27,282 nucleotides of DNA, taken from positions 1 through 27,282 of IMG/VR virus record IMGVR_UViG_3300006341_000012, one strand, 5' to 3'. The position numbers and the translations under genes are program-made. The notes under the pieces were generated by a model. It did no database searches. It was not told the DNA's origin and saw only the letters and a program-made list of their open reading frames with translations. This document shows positions 6,278 to 13,193 of the stretch, in pieces (positions within the stretch are counted from its first letter, which is position 1; the number at the start of each line of letters is the position of its first letter). Source of the stretch: a virus.

Positions 6278-6508
6278 TCATATATCCCAATCCATCATTG
6301 CACAATTGATCTCTTGGCAACACTTCTCCACAGTTGCGTCATCTTCACAATGATTATATGCCATTACAAATACTTCATGTTGCAAACCATGATTTTTCAC
6401 ATAAATTAATGTATTATGGAAAGCTGCGTATTCATCTGTACCTTTGAATTTATCTTCAAAGAATTGTAGTGCATCCTCTAGTGTACCGTCATAACCTTTT
6501 CTTAGCAT
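6278..6508 (-). CDS. Hypothetical protein (76 aa)
   Basis: A small acidic protein with four cysteines or cysteine pairs in its second half (HCEDDATVEKCCQEINC), possibly metal-binding. Its start overlaps the helicase stop by 7 nt (ATGCTAA), so it should be translated with the helicase. No family recognised. Confidence 0.6.
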   Translation of the reverse strand: MLRKGYDGTLEDALQFFEDKFKGTDEYAAFHNTLIYVKNHGLQHEVFVMAYNHCEDDATVEKCCQEINCAMMDWDI

Positions 6509-7923
6509 TTATCCTCTCCTCTTAAATATTCAATAGCTTTTCTATGAGCTTTAATGTGTGTCTTGCCTGTAAGTGTATTATGAATCAATGGATACTTCAA
6601 GATAATATTATCAGGATTCCTAAAACGTGATAATGCAACATACGCCATGTTTATTCCCCAATCATTATCTTCATCCATATCAAATCCGTAATACCCTAAA
6701 TCTACAACTGTTGGTACATCTATTGACCTTCCTTGTACACGGTGTACACTAAATGCAGCAGCAACCTTAACAGGACAGCACATGGCAGTACCTACAACCT
6801 TATTATTCAAGATATCCTTCACTGTACCATCTTCAAGAGTTTCCTTGTCTAAGAAGCTCTCACGTTGCTCAAATTCAAACATTGCCACAAAGTGTGTTTC
6901 ATTAGTGGCAGGGAAACTCACCATAACCCCGTCATCAAAGCACTCTTCTATATATCCAAAACTTCCATTACTATATTCACCATCTTCTTGATTAACAAGA
7001 GTTATAACAGGCAAACCTTTCTTAAGAGTCAAAACTTCTTCTACAGGACATTCTTTCATATTAAATTGTCCTTTAACTTTAGCTCTGTATACAAAAGCTG
7101 CATTAGTGTTTGCCTCAACCGCTTGTTTGTTAGCAGCATCTACTTTTGCATTAGTGGTTGTTATAAAAGGAAGTCCTTCTGGTAAATCCCAAGTTTGAAA
7201 CTGGTTTAACCATTTTAAGCAATTTTCATAACGATCTTCTTGTCCGTAACGTAATACATCAAGACACGCTTTCATTACTTTATCATCAGTTCTTAAAACT
7301 TTTGTAAACTCATGTTGCTTAAAGTTTAACTTTTTATAAGGACTACTTTCAAATAGTAAATGAGAACCATATTTTTGCTGTAAAAAACTTTTATCTTGGT
7401 TAGATAATACAGGTAATAATTGAATATAGTCTCCCATTAGGATCAACTTAATGTTACGAGCCTTTCTTTTACCTTTGATAGGTTTATTAAATCTCTGTAT
7501 TCGTAACCTTATTAGTTCTAATTGATCTGGATTCATCATACCAGCTTCCTCAACAAGAACATATTCCACTAAATCACTTCCTGCAAATAAACCTGTGCAA
7601 TACTTTTTAACTTTAGTGATGTCTGTTGACTTATGCATACCTAAAGGAAGTGAGAATACCCTGTGCATTGTACCATCACCACCTTTGTTATTAAATAAAA
7701 TAGCATTTGCAATACCTGTTGTAGCACAAATAACTAATTTATCTTTAAGATAATTTTTCAAAGCTTCTATAACAACGCTCTTACCAACACCCGCAGGAGA
7801 GAAGCAGCAAGTGTGTGTATCCCCGTCAACAGAATCTCTGATAAAGTCTTTTTGTTCACTAGTTAAAGCAAACTTTCCATCATGTCTATAATATTCTAAA
7901 AATTCTTCTAACAGTTCGTTCAC
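6502..7923 (-). CDS. SF1B DNA helicase, Dda/Pif1-like
   Basis: This 473-residue ATP-dependent DNA helicase is expected to unwind DNA 5'-3' during phage replication or recombination. Motifs in order: motif I CFSPAGVGKS (40-49), motif Ia CATTGIAN (66-73), motif II VLVEEAGMM (122-130), motif III LMGDYIQLLPV (162-172), motif V FSVHRVQGRSID (391-402) and motif VI YVALSRFR (428-435). Motif II reads EEAG where DEAS is typical, a conservative change of the first acidic residue. The start is a GTG at 7923 with GAGGAGG 5 nt upstream. The length fits the compact Dda-like group. Neighbours are small unknown genes in the same unit. Confidence 0.9.
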   Translation of the reverse strand: MNELLEEFLEYYRHDGKFALTSEQKDFIRDSVDGDTHTCCFSPAGVGKSVVIEALKNYLKDKLVICATTGIANAILFNNKGGDGTMHRVFSLPLGMHKSTDITKVKKYCTGLFAGSDLVEYVLVEEAGMMNPDQLELIRLRIQRFNKPIKGKRKARNIKLILMGDYIQLLPVLSNQDKSFLQQKYGSHLLFESSPYKKLNFKQHEFTKVLRTDDKVMKACLDVLRYGQEDRYENCLKWLNQFQTWDLPEGLPFITTTNAKVDAANKQAVEANTNAAFVYRAKVKGQFNMKECPVEEVLTLKKGLPVITLVNQEDGEYSNGSFGYIEECFDDGVMVSFPATNETHFVAMFEFEQRESFLDKETLEDGTVKDILNNKVVGTAMCCPVKVAAAFSVHRVQGRSIDVPTVVDLGYYGFDMDEDNDWGINMAYVALSRFRNPDNIILKYPLIHNTLTGKTHIKAHRKAIEYLRGEDKC

Positions 7924-8163
7924 CTATTCCTCCTCATAAACTTTAAATCCAAGCATACAACTATCAGGAACACTTTGACAGAAAGTAGTATACATTCCAC
8001 TTATATAACCATGACCGACTCCATAAGAATTAATTTGTAAAGTATTGTCAGAAGTGTCCTCTAATTTCATATCCTCTGCAATACTTTCAAAGTGCTCATA
8101 AATATCTTCATCAGAATTATCACAACTTGCGAACATTAAGTACTCTTGTTTAAGTTTATACAC
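7924..8163 (-). CDS. Hypothetical protein (79 aa)
   Basis: The start is set at GTG 8163 (then YKLKQEYLMFASC) because GAGGAG lies 7 nt upstream; the in-frame ATG at 8178 sits on top of that site. The product is acidic in its middle (CDNSDEDIYEHFES) and ends next to the helicase start. No family recognised. Confidence 0.55.
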   Translation of the reverse strand: MYKLKQEYLMFASCDNSDEDIYEHFESIAEDMKLEDTSDNTLQINSYGVGHGYISGMYTTFCQSVPDSCMLGFKVYEEE

Positions 8164-8725
8164 TCTTAATCTCCTCATTCCAAACTAATTTACCATCCAT
8201 AATAGCTTTCAATAAATTCTTCATTTCATAATTACGCCACCAACTTTCCACCCAAATATTTACATCTGGATTATCCAATCCACTACATCTCCTTTCTACA
8301 TATTCTTCTGCACTTTCACGAGTTAAAAACATATTATGTGTCACCCACTTGTAATTACCATGAATCATATAAACTTCTGGAGAAAGGTTTTCTTTATACC
8401 ACTCATCTACTATTTCATACTCAAGGAAATCCCTAAAATCTTTTATATCCATTTCCAATAGATCATCAGGGCTTTTCTCAGTTCCTTTACACATCGTTAC
8501 CAAGTCAGAAGGGTCGTATCCATACAAGAAGTCTTCCACAGTCTCATAGGTTTCACAATCATAACAAATTGCATGAACTTCAGCGTGTTCCTCTTCAAAA
8601 CCCCATTCAACTTGTTTTGTCTTCACTACAAACACAGGGTCTGCTGTGCAATCATTATCAATACATTTACGGTGATGTTTGATTAATTCATGCTTTAAAT
8701 GTAAGAAATCTTGTTTATTTTCCAT
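8156..8725 (-). CDS. Hypothetical protein with possible zinc site (189 aa)
   Basis: The N-terminal third carries CIDNDC (about 21-26) and CYDC (about 54-57), two pairs that could bind one zinc ion. The C-terminal half has a phage-type segment with YMIHGNYKWVTHNMFLTRES and an EEYV helix. It overlaps the upstream gene by 11 nt. Function unknown. Confidence 0.65.
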   Translation of the reverse strand: MENKQDFLHLKHELIKHHRKCIDNDCTADPVFVVKTKQVEWGFEEEHAEVHAICYDCETYETVEDFLYGYDPSDLVTMCKGTEKSPDDLLEMDIKDFRDFLEYEIVDEWYKENLSPEVYMIHGNYKWVTHNMFLTRESAEEYVERRCSGLDNPDVNIWVESWWRNYEMKNLLKAIMDGKLVWNEEIKSV

Positions 8726-9026
8726 AAATCTTTCCCTCCCATTTATAATTTAAACTATCATTCACCAATCTAACCTCTCCTACAACTTTATCATCAACTT
8801 GAAGATATTCCACTTTTTCATGTTCCCATGCACGAGAAAACCAAACAATATTATGGGTAACGCATTTTCCTTTTGTATCTATTACTTCTTCTACGTCATA
8901 ACCTAATTGTTCAAGGGTATTCTTGGTGATAACGTCCTTTGTTTGATTTAACCCTAATATGAGATAATTTGTGTGCTCACCGAGAAGTGTTCTGTCTAGA
9001 TCAAAAGTGTCTTCCCATTCACTCAT
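8715..9026 (-). CDS. Hypothetical protein (103 aa)
   Basis: A beta-rich acidic protein starting MSEWEDTFDLDRTLLGEHTN. It overlaps the upstream 57-residue gene by 8 nt (ATGAGTGA) and uses GGAG inside that gene as ribosome binding site. No family recognised. Confidence 0.65.
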   Translation of the reverse strand: MSEWEDTFDLDRTLLGEHTNYLILGLNQTKDVITKNTLEQLGYDVEEVIDTKGKCVTHNIVWFSRAWEHEKVEYLQVDDKVVGEVRLVNDSLNYKWEGKIYGK

Positions 9027-9192
9027 CCCAACCTTTCTCCTTAGCCCACTCTAGAGCTTGTCCGTATTCTTCAAAGTATTCATTGTGTATCATTTTCCTA
9101 CCCTCTATCGTAAGAACACATGTTACAACCCAGTGACCCTTTTTCATGAAAAGACTTCCACGTTCATAGTGTACTCCTACTGCCTTCAACAT
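9019..9192 (-). CDS. Small hypothetical protein (57 aa)
   Basis: The ORF begins MLKAVGVHYERGSLF and ends ALEWAKEKGWDE. AGGAGGG lies 5 nt before the ATG, the ORF begins just after the stop of the 9194-9727 gene, and its end overlaps the next gene. It fills exactly the gap that would otherwise be empty. The first half looks like a small beta hairpin domain and the end is a helix. No family recognised. Confidence 0.7.
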   Translation of the reverse strand: MLKAVGVHYERGSLFMKKGHWVVTCVLTIEGRKMIHNEYFEEYGQALEWAKEKGWDE

Positions 9193-9193
9193 A

Positions 9194-9727
9194 TCACCCT
9201 CCTAAAATCATTGTAGTTGTAACAAGACATCCTAATATAAAACAAATAACATGTCCAATAAAACTTTCTTTTGCCCAAGACTGTTGCTTTTCCTGAAAAG
9301 TTTCCCTTAAATTAAACATCTGTGTTCTTGCTTGTGTTACTTCAAAATCAGCTTGAGCTTCCCTGTTTAAAACTCTAGATTCTTTTTCCAAATATTCCTC
9401 TTTGATTTCCCTTGTCTTGTTTTCAAGCTCTATATCAAAATACTCTTGAAGCTTTGGATCAAACACAACATATTCATAATGTGTAACGTTTGCTGACAGG
9501 TGAGGTTCTATCACTCTTTCTGACCTTGCAAAACATCTTACAGGAAGACGGTGTGTTTTAAAACCATCACTTTTATCAGGTTCTATTAAAACCTCATCAC
9601 CCTTACTAACACATGGATAACTTTGATAACCTCGAAAATGTTCTTGTATTTCATAAATGTCTTTGAATTCTGGAACACTTTCATATTTCTCTTTAACTTC
9701 CAACACTCTCACTGTTTTATTTGACAT
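9194..9727 (-). CDS. Membrane-anchored coiled-coil protein (177 aa)
   Basis: The start is placed at ATG 9727, which overlaps the TAA of the phosphoesterase gene (TAATG) and has GGGAG 8 nt upstream; a GTG 9 nt further up is too close to that site. The protein has a beta-rich N-terminal domain (about 1-95), a long charged helix likely to form a coiled coil (about 100-150), and one C-terminal transmembrane segment (GHVICFILGCLVTTTMILGG). Such tail-anchored proteins would hang a cytoplasmic domain on the inner membrane. Function unknown. Confidence 0.65.
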   Translation of the reverse strand: MSNKTVRVLEVKEKYESVPEFKDIYEIQEHFRGYQSYPCVSKGDEVLIEPDKSDGFKTHRLPVRCFARSERVIEPHLSANVTHYEYVVFDPKLQEYFDIELENKTREIKEEYLEKESRVLNREAQADFEVTQARTQMFNLRETFQEKQQSWAKESFIGHVICFILGCLVTTTMILGG

Positions 9728-10299
9728 TATTCCCACTCCCTCAACTCTTTAATCTTCTTCAAACTAATTGGTTTGTAATCAATATTCTCACAACTCACGC
9801 AGAAATATCGATCATCTTCTTTAGTTCCTTCATATTCTCCCCAACGTCCGTATATATCCTCTTCAACCTTCTTGCTGTGAAGGTGTCCGTGAATGCAGTT
9901 TCCACGATAAAGTTCATAATCAGGAACAGGTACATGACTTAACCATAACCCAAACTTCTTCAGCACCCCGAATACATTAACATTATTGAATACTGGTAGT
10001 CCTCCTTTATCTACTCTGAAAATATACCTTGGTAAACCTGTGTGACAATGATTTCCTAACACCACATTAACTTGTTGATACTTTTTACGATACTCATCCA
10101 ATCTCCAGAATTCACGTTCTTTAAAGAAACTATCACCTAGAATCCACAATGTCTTATTTTTATCACCTTCTCCTAGAATATTGTTATGGATAAGATCATT
10201 GTGTTCTTTCTGTGACGAAAATTGTGTCCTAAACTTCTCATGGATACCATTGTGACCAAAATGTGTATCTGCAATAAATAAATGTCTTTCTGAACTCAT
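9727..10299 (-). CDS. Calcineurin-like metallophosphoesterase
   Basis: The 190-residue protein has the full metal-binding set of the family: DTHFGH (11-16), GDS (55-57), GNH (82-84), SHVP (121-124) and GHLH (138-141). These residues bind two metal ions and hydrolyse phosphoesters; phage members may act on nucleotides, RNA ends or DNA, and the substrate cannot be told from sequence. AGGAG lies 8 nt before the ATG. It is the first gene after the promoter at 10363-10391 and is coupled by TAATG to the next gene. Confidence 0.88.
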   Translation of the reverse strand: MSSERHLFIADTHFGHNGIHEKFRTQFSSQKEHNDLIHNNILGEGDKNKTLWILGDSFFKEREFWRLDEYRKKYQQVNVVLGNHCHTGLPRYIFRVDKGGLPVFNNVNVFGVLKKFGLWLSHVPVPDYELYRGNCIHGHLHSKKVEEDIYGRWGEYEGTKEDDRYFCVSCENIDYKPISLKKIKELREWE

Positions 10300-10342
10300 T
10301 ATTGTTTCTCCTGTTTAATAAGCGAAGCGTTTAATCACTCCC

Positions 10343-10383
10343 ATAAAATAAAAGCCTGTGAAAGAATACTCTCTCAACAGGCT
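10343..10383 (-). terminator. Rho-independent terminator overlapping the next promoter
   Basis: Minus strand: a 7-bp stem AGCCTGT/ACAGGCT, one bulged U, 6 more pairs and a 4-nt loop (10353-10383), then TTTTATTTTA. It ends the 10455-11450 unit and shares sequence with the promoter at 10363-10391. Confidence 0.85.
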
Positions 10384-10391
10384 CTTGTCAA
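10363..10391 (-). promoter_or_regulatory. Leftward promoter nested in a terminator
   Basis: Minus-strand TTGACA (10386-10391), 17-nt spacer, TATTCT (10363-10368). The spacer and -10 are the ascending arm and loop of the terminator; a transcript starting here would contain only the descending arm, so it would not be terminated. Confidence 0.65.
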
Positions 10392-10454
10392 TACTTTAAC
10401 TCATGATATTTTTGTTGTAACCAAAACAAGTTACATTAGAGGAAGTGAATGAAT

Positions 10455-10658
10455 TTAGTTACCACTATTTATAGTTACCACTTCCCACATTACCGTCAAT
10501 ATTGCAAAAAGACAACCTAATTTTGCAGCTAGAGTGAAACTTTCCACAACTCTTTTCTTCACACGAGGTACTTTTTTCATCACTTTTTTACTTGATAATA
10601 AAATTAATGCTACAGTCCAGCAAATCAGGGCATATAATATTATTGGAATGGCTGTCAT
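10455..10658 (-). CDS. Small membrane protein (67 aa)
   Basis: Two hydrophobic segments (PIILYALICWTVALILLSS, about 4-22, and LAAKLGCLFAILTVMWEVV, about 43-61) flank a basic stretch (KKVMKKVPRVKKR), so both ends should lie outside and the basic loop in the cytoplasm. Its start overlaps the stop of the lipoprotein gene by ATGA. The pairing with a lipoprotein recalls spanins, but the gene order and lack of a coiled coil do not fit. Superinfection exclusion is another option. Confidence 0.6.
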   Translation of the reverse strand: MTAIPIILYALICWTVALILLSSKKVMKKVPRVKKRVVESFTLAAKLGCLFAILTVMWEVVTINSGN

Positions 10659-10948
10659 TGTCTTCCTCCAATACTTTTAAAATATTTCACAGGTATGTTC
10701 TTAAAAGGTATGTGCATTCTCTCACTTCCTTTTTCTGTTATGCAAGTGAAATAATAATTTTTAACTTTAACCACGCCTCTACCTGATAATTCAAAGTATG
10801 TCTCCATTTTATTTGTTTTATCCGTAACAATACCCTTACAAACATCATTAGCCATTCTTTCTGCGGCCTCTACGTATGCTACAGGAGCTTTATTACACCC
10901 GCCTAACCCAACCATACTACTTAACAATAATAACGTCTTAAAATTCAT
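10655..10948 (-). CDS. Lipoprotein
   Basis: The N-terminus MNFKTLLLLSSMVGLGGC is a clear lipoprotein signal peptide with lipobox LGGC and lipidated Cys18, so the mature 80-residue protein is attached to an outer or inner membrane. The mature part is unlike any family I recognise; it contains two more cysteines. An AGGAG lies upstream with a 7-nt spacer. Small phage lipoproteins often block receptors against later phages; that role is an inference from type and early location only. Confidence 0.7.
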   Translation of the reverse strand: MNFKTLLLLSSMVGLGGCNKAPVAYVEAAERMANDVCKGIVTDKTNKMETYFELSGRGVVKVKNYYFTCITEKGSERMHIPFKNIPVKYFKSIGGRQ

Positions 10949-10958
10949 TACAGCGCTC

Positions 10959-11450
10959 CTATTTTAACTTTTTCTTAAGTTTTTCTATTTCTTCTAAAAC
11001 ACGAGCGTTATGTCTGTCACGATCCTGTTGTTCAAGTTCAGAGTACCTTTCCTTAATATAATCTTCGTGTTGTCTGACAATAGCGTAGCTTTCTAATTTC
11101 TCTTCATAATCTTTGATCTCCCACTCATTAGGCGCTCTGTCGTAATTGAAGCTTATATCCCATTGACTATCACTTAATTCAATATTTCTAATGTTAGGGA
11201 ATTCTTCTTGAAGACTTTCTAGTTTATCTCCAAATTTCCTATAGTCTTCTAATGTATCGAAACTAAAACCGTTATTAAGTCCCAACTCACTTGGAACATA
11301 GCATTTATAACCTGACACTGTTTCAGGGTACTCTGGCTTTTCTAAAGTCCCTTGAAGGAAATATATAATATCTGCATACCGAATTGAAGTTTCAGATTTT
11401 CTGATTTCTTTAAAAATATCATTAATAAAATCTTGATTGTATTCTTTCAT
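10959..11450 (-). CDS. Hypothetical protein (163 aa)
   Basis: The start is moved to ATG 11450 because GAGGAG lies 7 nt upstream; the longer ORF start at 11474 has none. The protein begins MKEYNQDFINDIFKEIRKSE and ends in a strongly charged helix, probably a coiled coil (about 115-163, EQQDRDRHNARVLEEIEKLK). No family recognised. It is followed by the lipoprotein gene with a 10-nt gap. Confidence 0.6.
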   Translation of the reverse strand: MKEYNQDFINDIFKEIRKSETSIRYADIIYFLQGTLEKPEYPETVSGYKCYVPSELGLNNGFSFDTLEDYRKFGDKLESLQEEFPNIRNIELSDSQWDISFNYDRAPNEWEIKDYEEKLESYAIVRQHEDYIKERYSELEQQDRDRHNARVLEEIEKLKKKLK

Positions 11451-11538
11451 AATTTTTCTCCTCAAAATTGTCAAATTTATTTGATTCCTGTAAAAACAAG
11501 AAAACTCTTTAACAAAGCTTTCTCTTTAAATGAGACTA

Positions 11539-11567
11539 ACCTTATCAAAGAGTGTCTGTGGTGTCAA
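11539..11567 (-). promoter_or_regulatory. Leftward sigma70-type promoter
   Basis: Minus-strand TTGACA (11562-11567), 17-nt spacer, TAAGGT (11539-11544); it lies 89 nt before the 11450 start. Confidence 0.7.
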
Positions 11568-11584
11568 GAGGTTTTATCAATTAG

Positions 11585-11800
11585 TTAAAAAGATTTTATT
11601 GAATCTTGCAAAGTGATCCAAATATCTTCTGCAAATTCATCATTATGTGGATCGGAAAGGAAATTATTAACAGAGTTCACCAGTTCGTCTTTCTGTCTCA
11701 CTAACTCTTCAATAGCAATACAAGCTTGCATAATATTTGTTCCGTCATACTCTCCACATTTCAATAAACAAACCAACTCCTCTAAATCATCTCTCTTCAT
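11585..11800 (-). CDS. Hypothetical acidic protein (71 aa)
   Basis: A small acidic helical protein (MKRDDLEELVCLLKCGEYDG...). It starts inside the stop codon of the gene before it (TAATG) with AAGGGG as ribosome binding site, which supports it as the second gene of a two-gene unit. No family recognised. Confidence 0.65.
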   Translation of the reverse strand: MKRDDLEELVCLLKCGEYDGTNIMQACIAIEELVRQKDELVNSVNNFLSDPHNDEFAEDIWITLQDSIKSF

Positions 11801-12399
11801 TATAATTCCCCTTTCATCTCAATATTAAACTTCTCTACTAACCCCATTGCTGTCACCTTGTTTCCAAGACCATTAGCATCTTCTAGGAAAGTAGTTACTT
11901 CTTCTAGGATAATGTCTTCTTTTGAGAGAGGTTTTAAATCTTCTTTTGCTACCCAGAAAGGCTTTTTATCACTGAATACAAGTGCAATGTCAGTACCACA
12001 ACTATTCTTATCAAAGTAAGCTACTGTTACTACTACATCTGTCGGATCAGTTAAAGCTTTCTCACCAATAACAGGTTTCCATTTTTCAACATTATCTTCT
12101 TCTTGTAGGTTATCTTTTGGTGGCATTGGTAGTTGGATTTCTTCTGTACTATTTTCATTATTCCAGAACCAAGTGATCTGAGTTCCACTGAAGAACAGGT
12201 ATTCTTTATCTGTTAAAGCGACATTTTTACCAGCGTTCCAACTATACCCAGCTTTAAAAGCTAACTTTTGAACAAATTCACTGTGTTCAGGTGATAGTAT
12301 CTTCACACACTTGTTTTCTAGGTATTCTTTTGTAATATCCTTAATGTGTAAATCTCCGTGATAATCATCTTGCCAAACACCATATGAATATTCTTTCAT
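11800..12399 (-). CDS. Hypothetical phage protein (199 aa)
   Basis: The N-terminal part has a phage-accessory pattern, FKAGYSWNAGKNVAL followed by YLFFSGTQITWFW (about 48-80). The C-terminal part has a beta segment with WVAKEDLKPL (about 149-158) and a helical tail. AGGAG lies 8 nt before the ATG. It is the first gene behind the promoter at 12439-12466. No function is known to me for this type. Confidence 0.65.
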   Translation of the reverse strand: MKEYSYGVWQDDYHGDLHIKDITKEYLENKCVKILSPEHSEFVQKLAFKAGYSWNAGKNVALTDKEYLFFSGTQITWFWNNENSTEEIQLPMPPKDNLQEEDNVEKWKPVIGEKALTDPTDVVVTVAYFDKNSCGTDIALVFSDKKPFWVAKEDLKPLSKEDIILEEVTTFLEDANGLGNKVTAMGLVEKFNIEMKGEL

Positions 12400-12433
12400 A
12401 ATTTATTCTCCTAAATAATAATTAATTTACAAA

Positions 12434-12448
12434 CATGTATTTTACATG
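12434..12448. promoter_or_regulatory. Palindrome over the -10 box, possible operator
   Basis: CATGTA-TTT-TACATG is a perfect palindrome that covers the -10 hexamer (12439-12444) of the leftward promoter. A protein bound here would block RNA polymerase. No regulator gene is identified. Confidence 0.4.
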
Positions 12449-12466
12449 AGAATCGTGGTGTGTCAA
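12439..12466 (-). promoter_or_regulatory. Leftward sigma70-type promoter
   Basis: Minus-strand TTGACA (12461-12466), 16-nt spacer, TAAAAT (12439-12444). It begins 7 nt after the stop of the 12474-13193 gene. Confidence 0.8.
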
Positions 12467-12473
12467 TAGGGAA

Positions 12474-13193
12474 TTAGTTTTCTTTTTCTAAGGAAGAGTC
12501 TAATATTTCTATAACTTCGTTTAATTTAGAATTAAGAAGTAACTCACTACTTCCATAATGTTCTTTTGGTCTGTAGTTTTTAAAAATACAAGAATCATTC
12601 ATACCTACCAACATTTGCTCTGTACTATACACAACAGAGTGTGTTCCTGAGTACAAACCTATTTGAGTAACCTTTGTATCTTCACCTAAAACCTTTTTTA
12701 TTCTGCTAGTGTTCTCTTTTAATCTCTTATCTGGATAAAATGTCCTTCCTACTTTGAAATAATCTGCACCTTCAATATCTAAAATATACATGTAATCTTT
12801 TTCACAAAGCTTATTAAGGTAAAGACCTCTTTTGTTTATATTACCACCACTATCAATATCATCTCTATAAAATACAAGATCGAACTCAGAATCTTCTGGC
12901 CTAAACACTAACTTATTTTTCTTTTGACCAACACCTTCTTCTAATTTTATAAAACCTATACCTTTTAATATTTCATCAGGCTTGTTTTTAGACTTACCTT
13001 TAAATAACTCTTTTGTTTTTCCTATTCCTGTGGCAATTTGATTCCAACTTTGGTGACATACTCCATTTTCTGAATTAATCCTCATGTACAGGTAAACTCT
13101 TAAAGCAGTATCGGTGAAGGTGTAAACTTCATTTGTTGTTTTATTTTCTATCTTAGCTACAGATATTAAAGTATTTACATCATCTTCTAACAT
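12474..13193 (-). CDS. Winged-helix / GIY-YIG (T5orf172-type) fusion protein
   Basis: The 239-residue protein has two parts. Residues 25-100 look like a winged helix of the replication-initiator or DnaD type (FTDTALRVYLYMRI, then CHQSWNQIATGIGKTKE as recognition region). Residues 134-220 match the T5orf172/Mug113 branch of the GIY-YIG nuclease superfamily: YMYILD, FKVGRT, R158, E192 within STEQMLVG, and ending in an SSELLLN helix. The catalytic pattern seems intact. Its ATG overlaps the TAA of the polymerase-like gene (TAATG), with AAGGAG inside that gene, so the two proteins are made together. A role in replication initiation, DNA nicking or target DNA cutting is inferred. Confidence 0.7.
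   Translation of the reverse strand: MLEDDVNTLISVAKIENKTTNEVYTFTDTALRVYLYMRINSENGVCHQSWNQIATGIGKTKELFKGKSKNKPDEILKGIGFIKLEEGVGQKKNKLVFRPEDSEFDLVFYRDDIDSGGNINKRGLYLNKLCEKDYMYILDIEGADYFKVGRTFYPDKRLKENTSRIKKVLGEDTKVTQIGLYSGTHSVVYSTEQMLVGMNDSCIFKNYRPKEHYGSSELLLNSKLNEVIEILDSSLEKEN

Noticed and set aside
6782-7185. Plus-strand ORFs inside the helicase gene
   Set aside because: They are shadows of the helicase, which carries all SF1 motifs on the other strand.
11467-11472. TTGACA just upstream of the 11450 start
   Set aside because: The matching -10 would fall on the start codon, so it could not serve this gene; the promoter at 11539-11567 is better placed.
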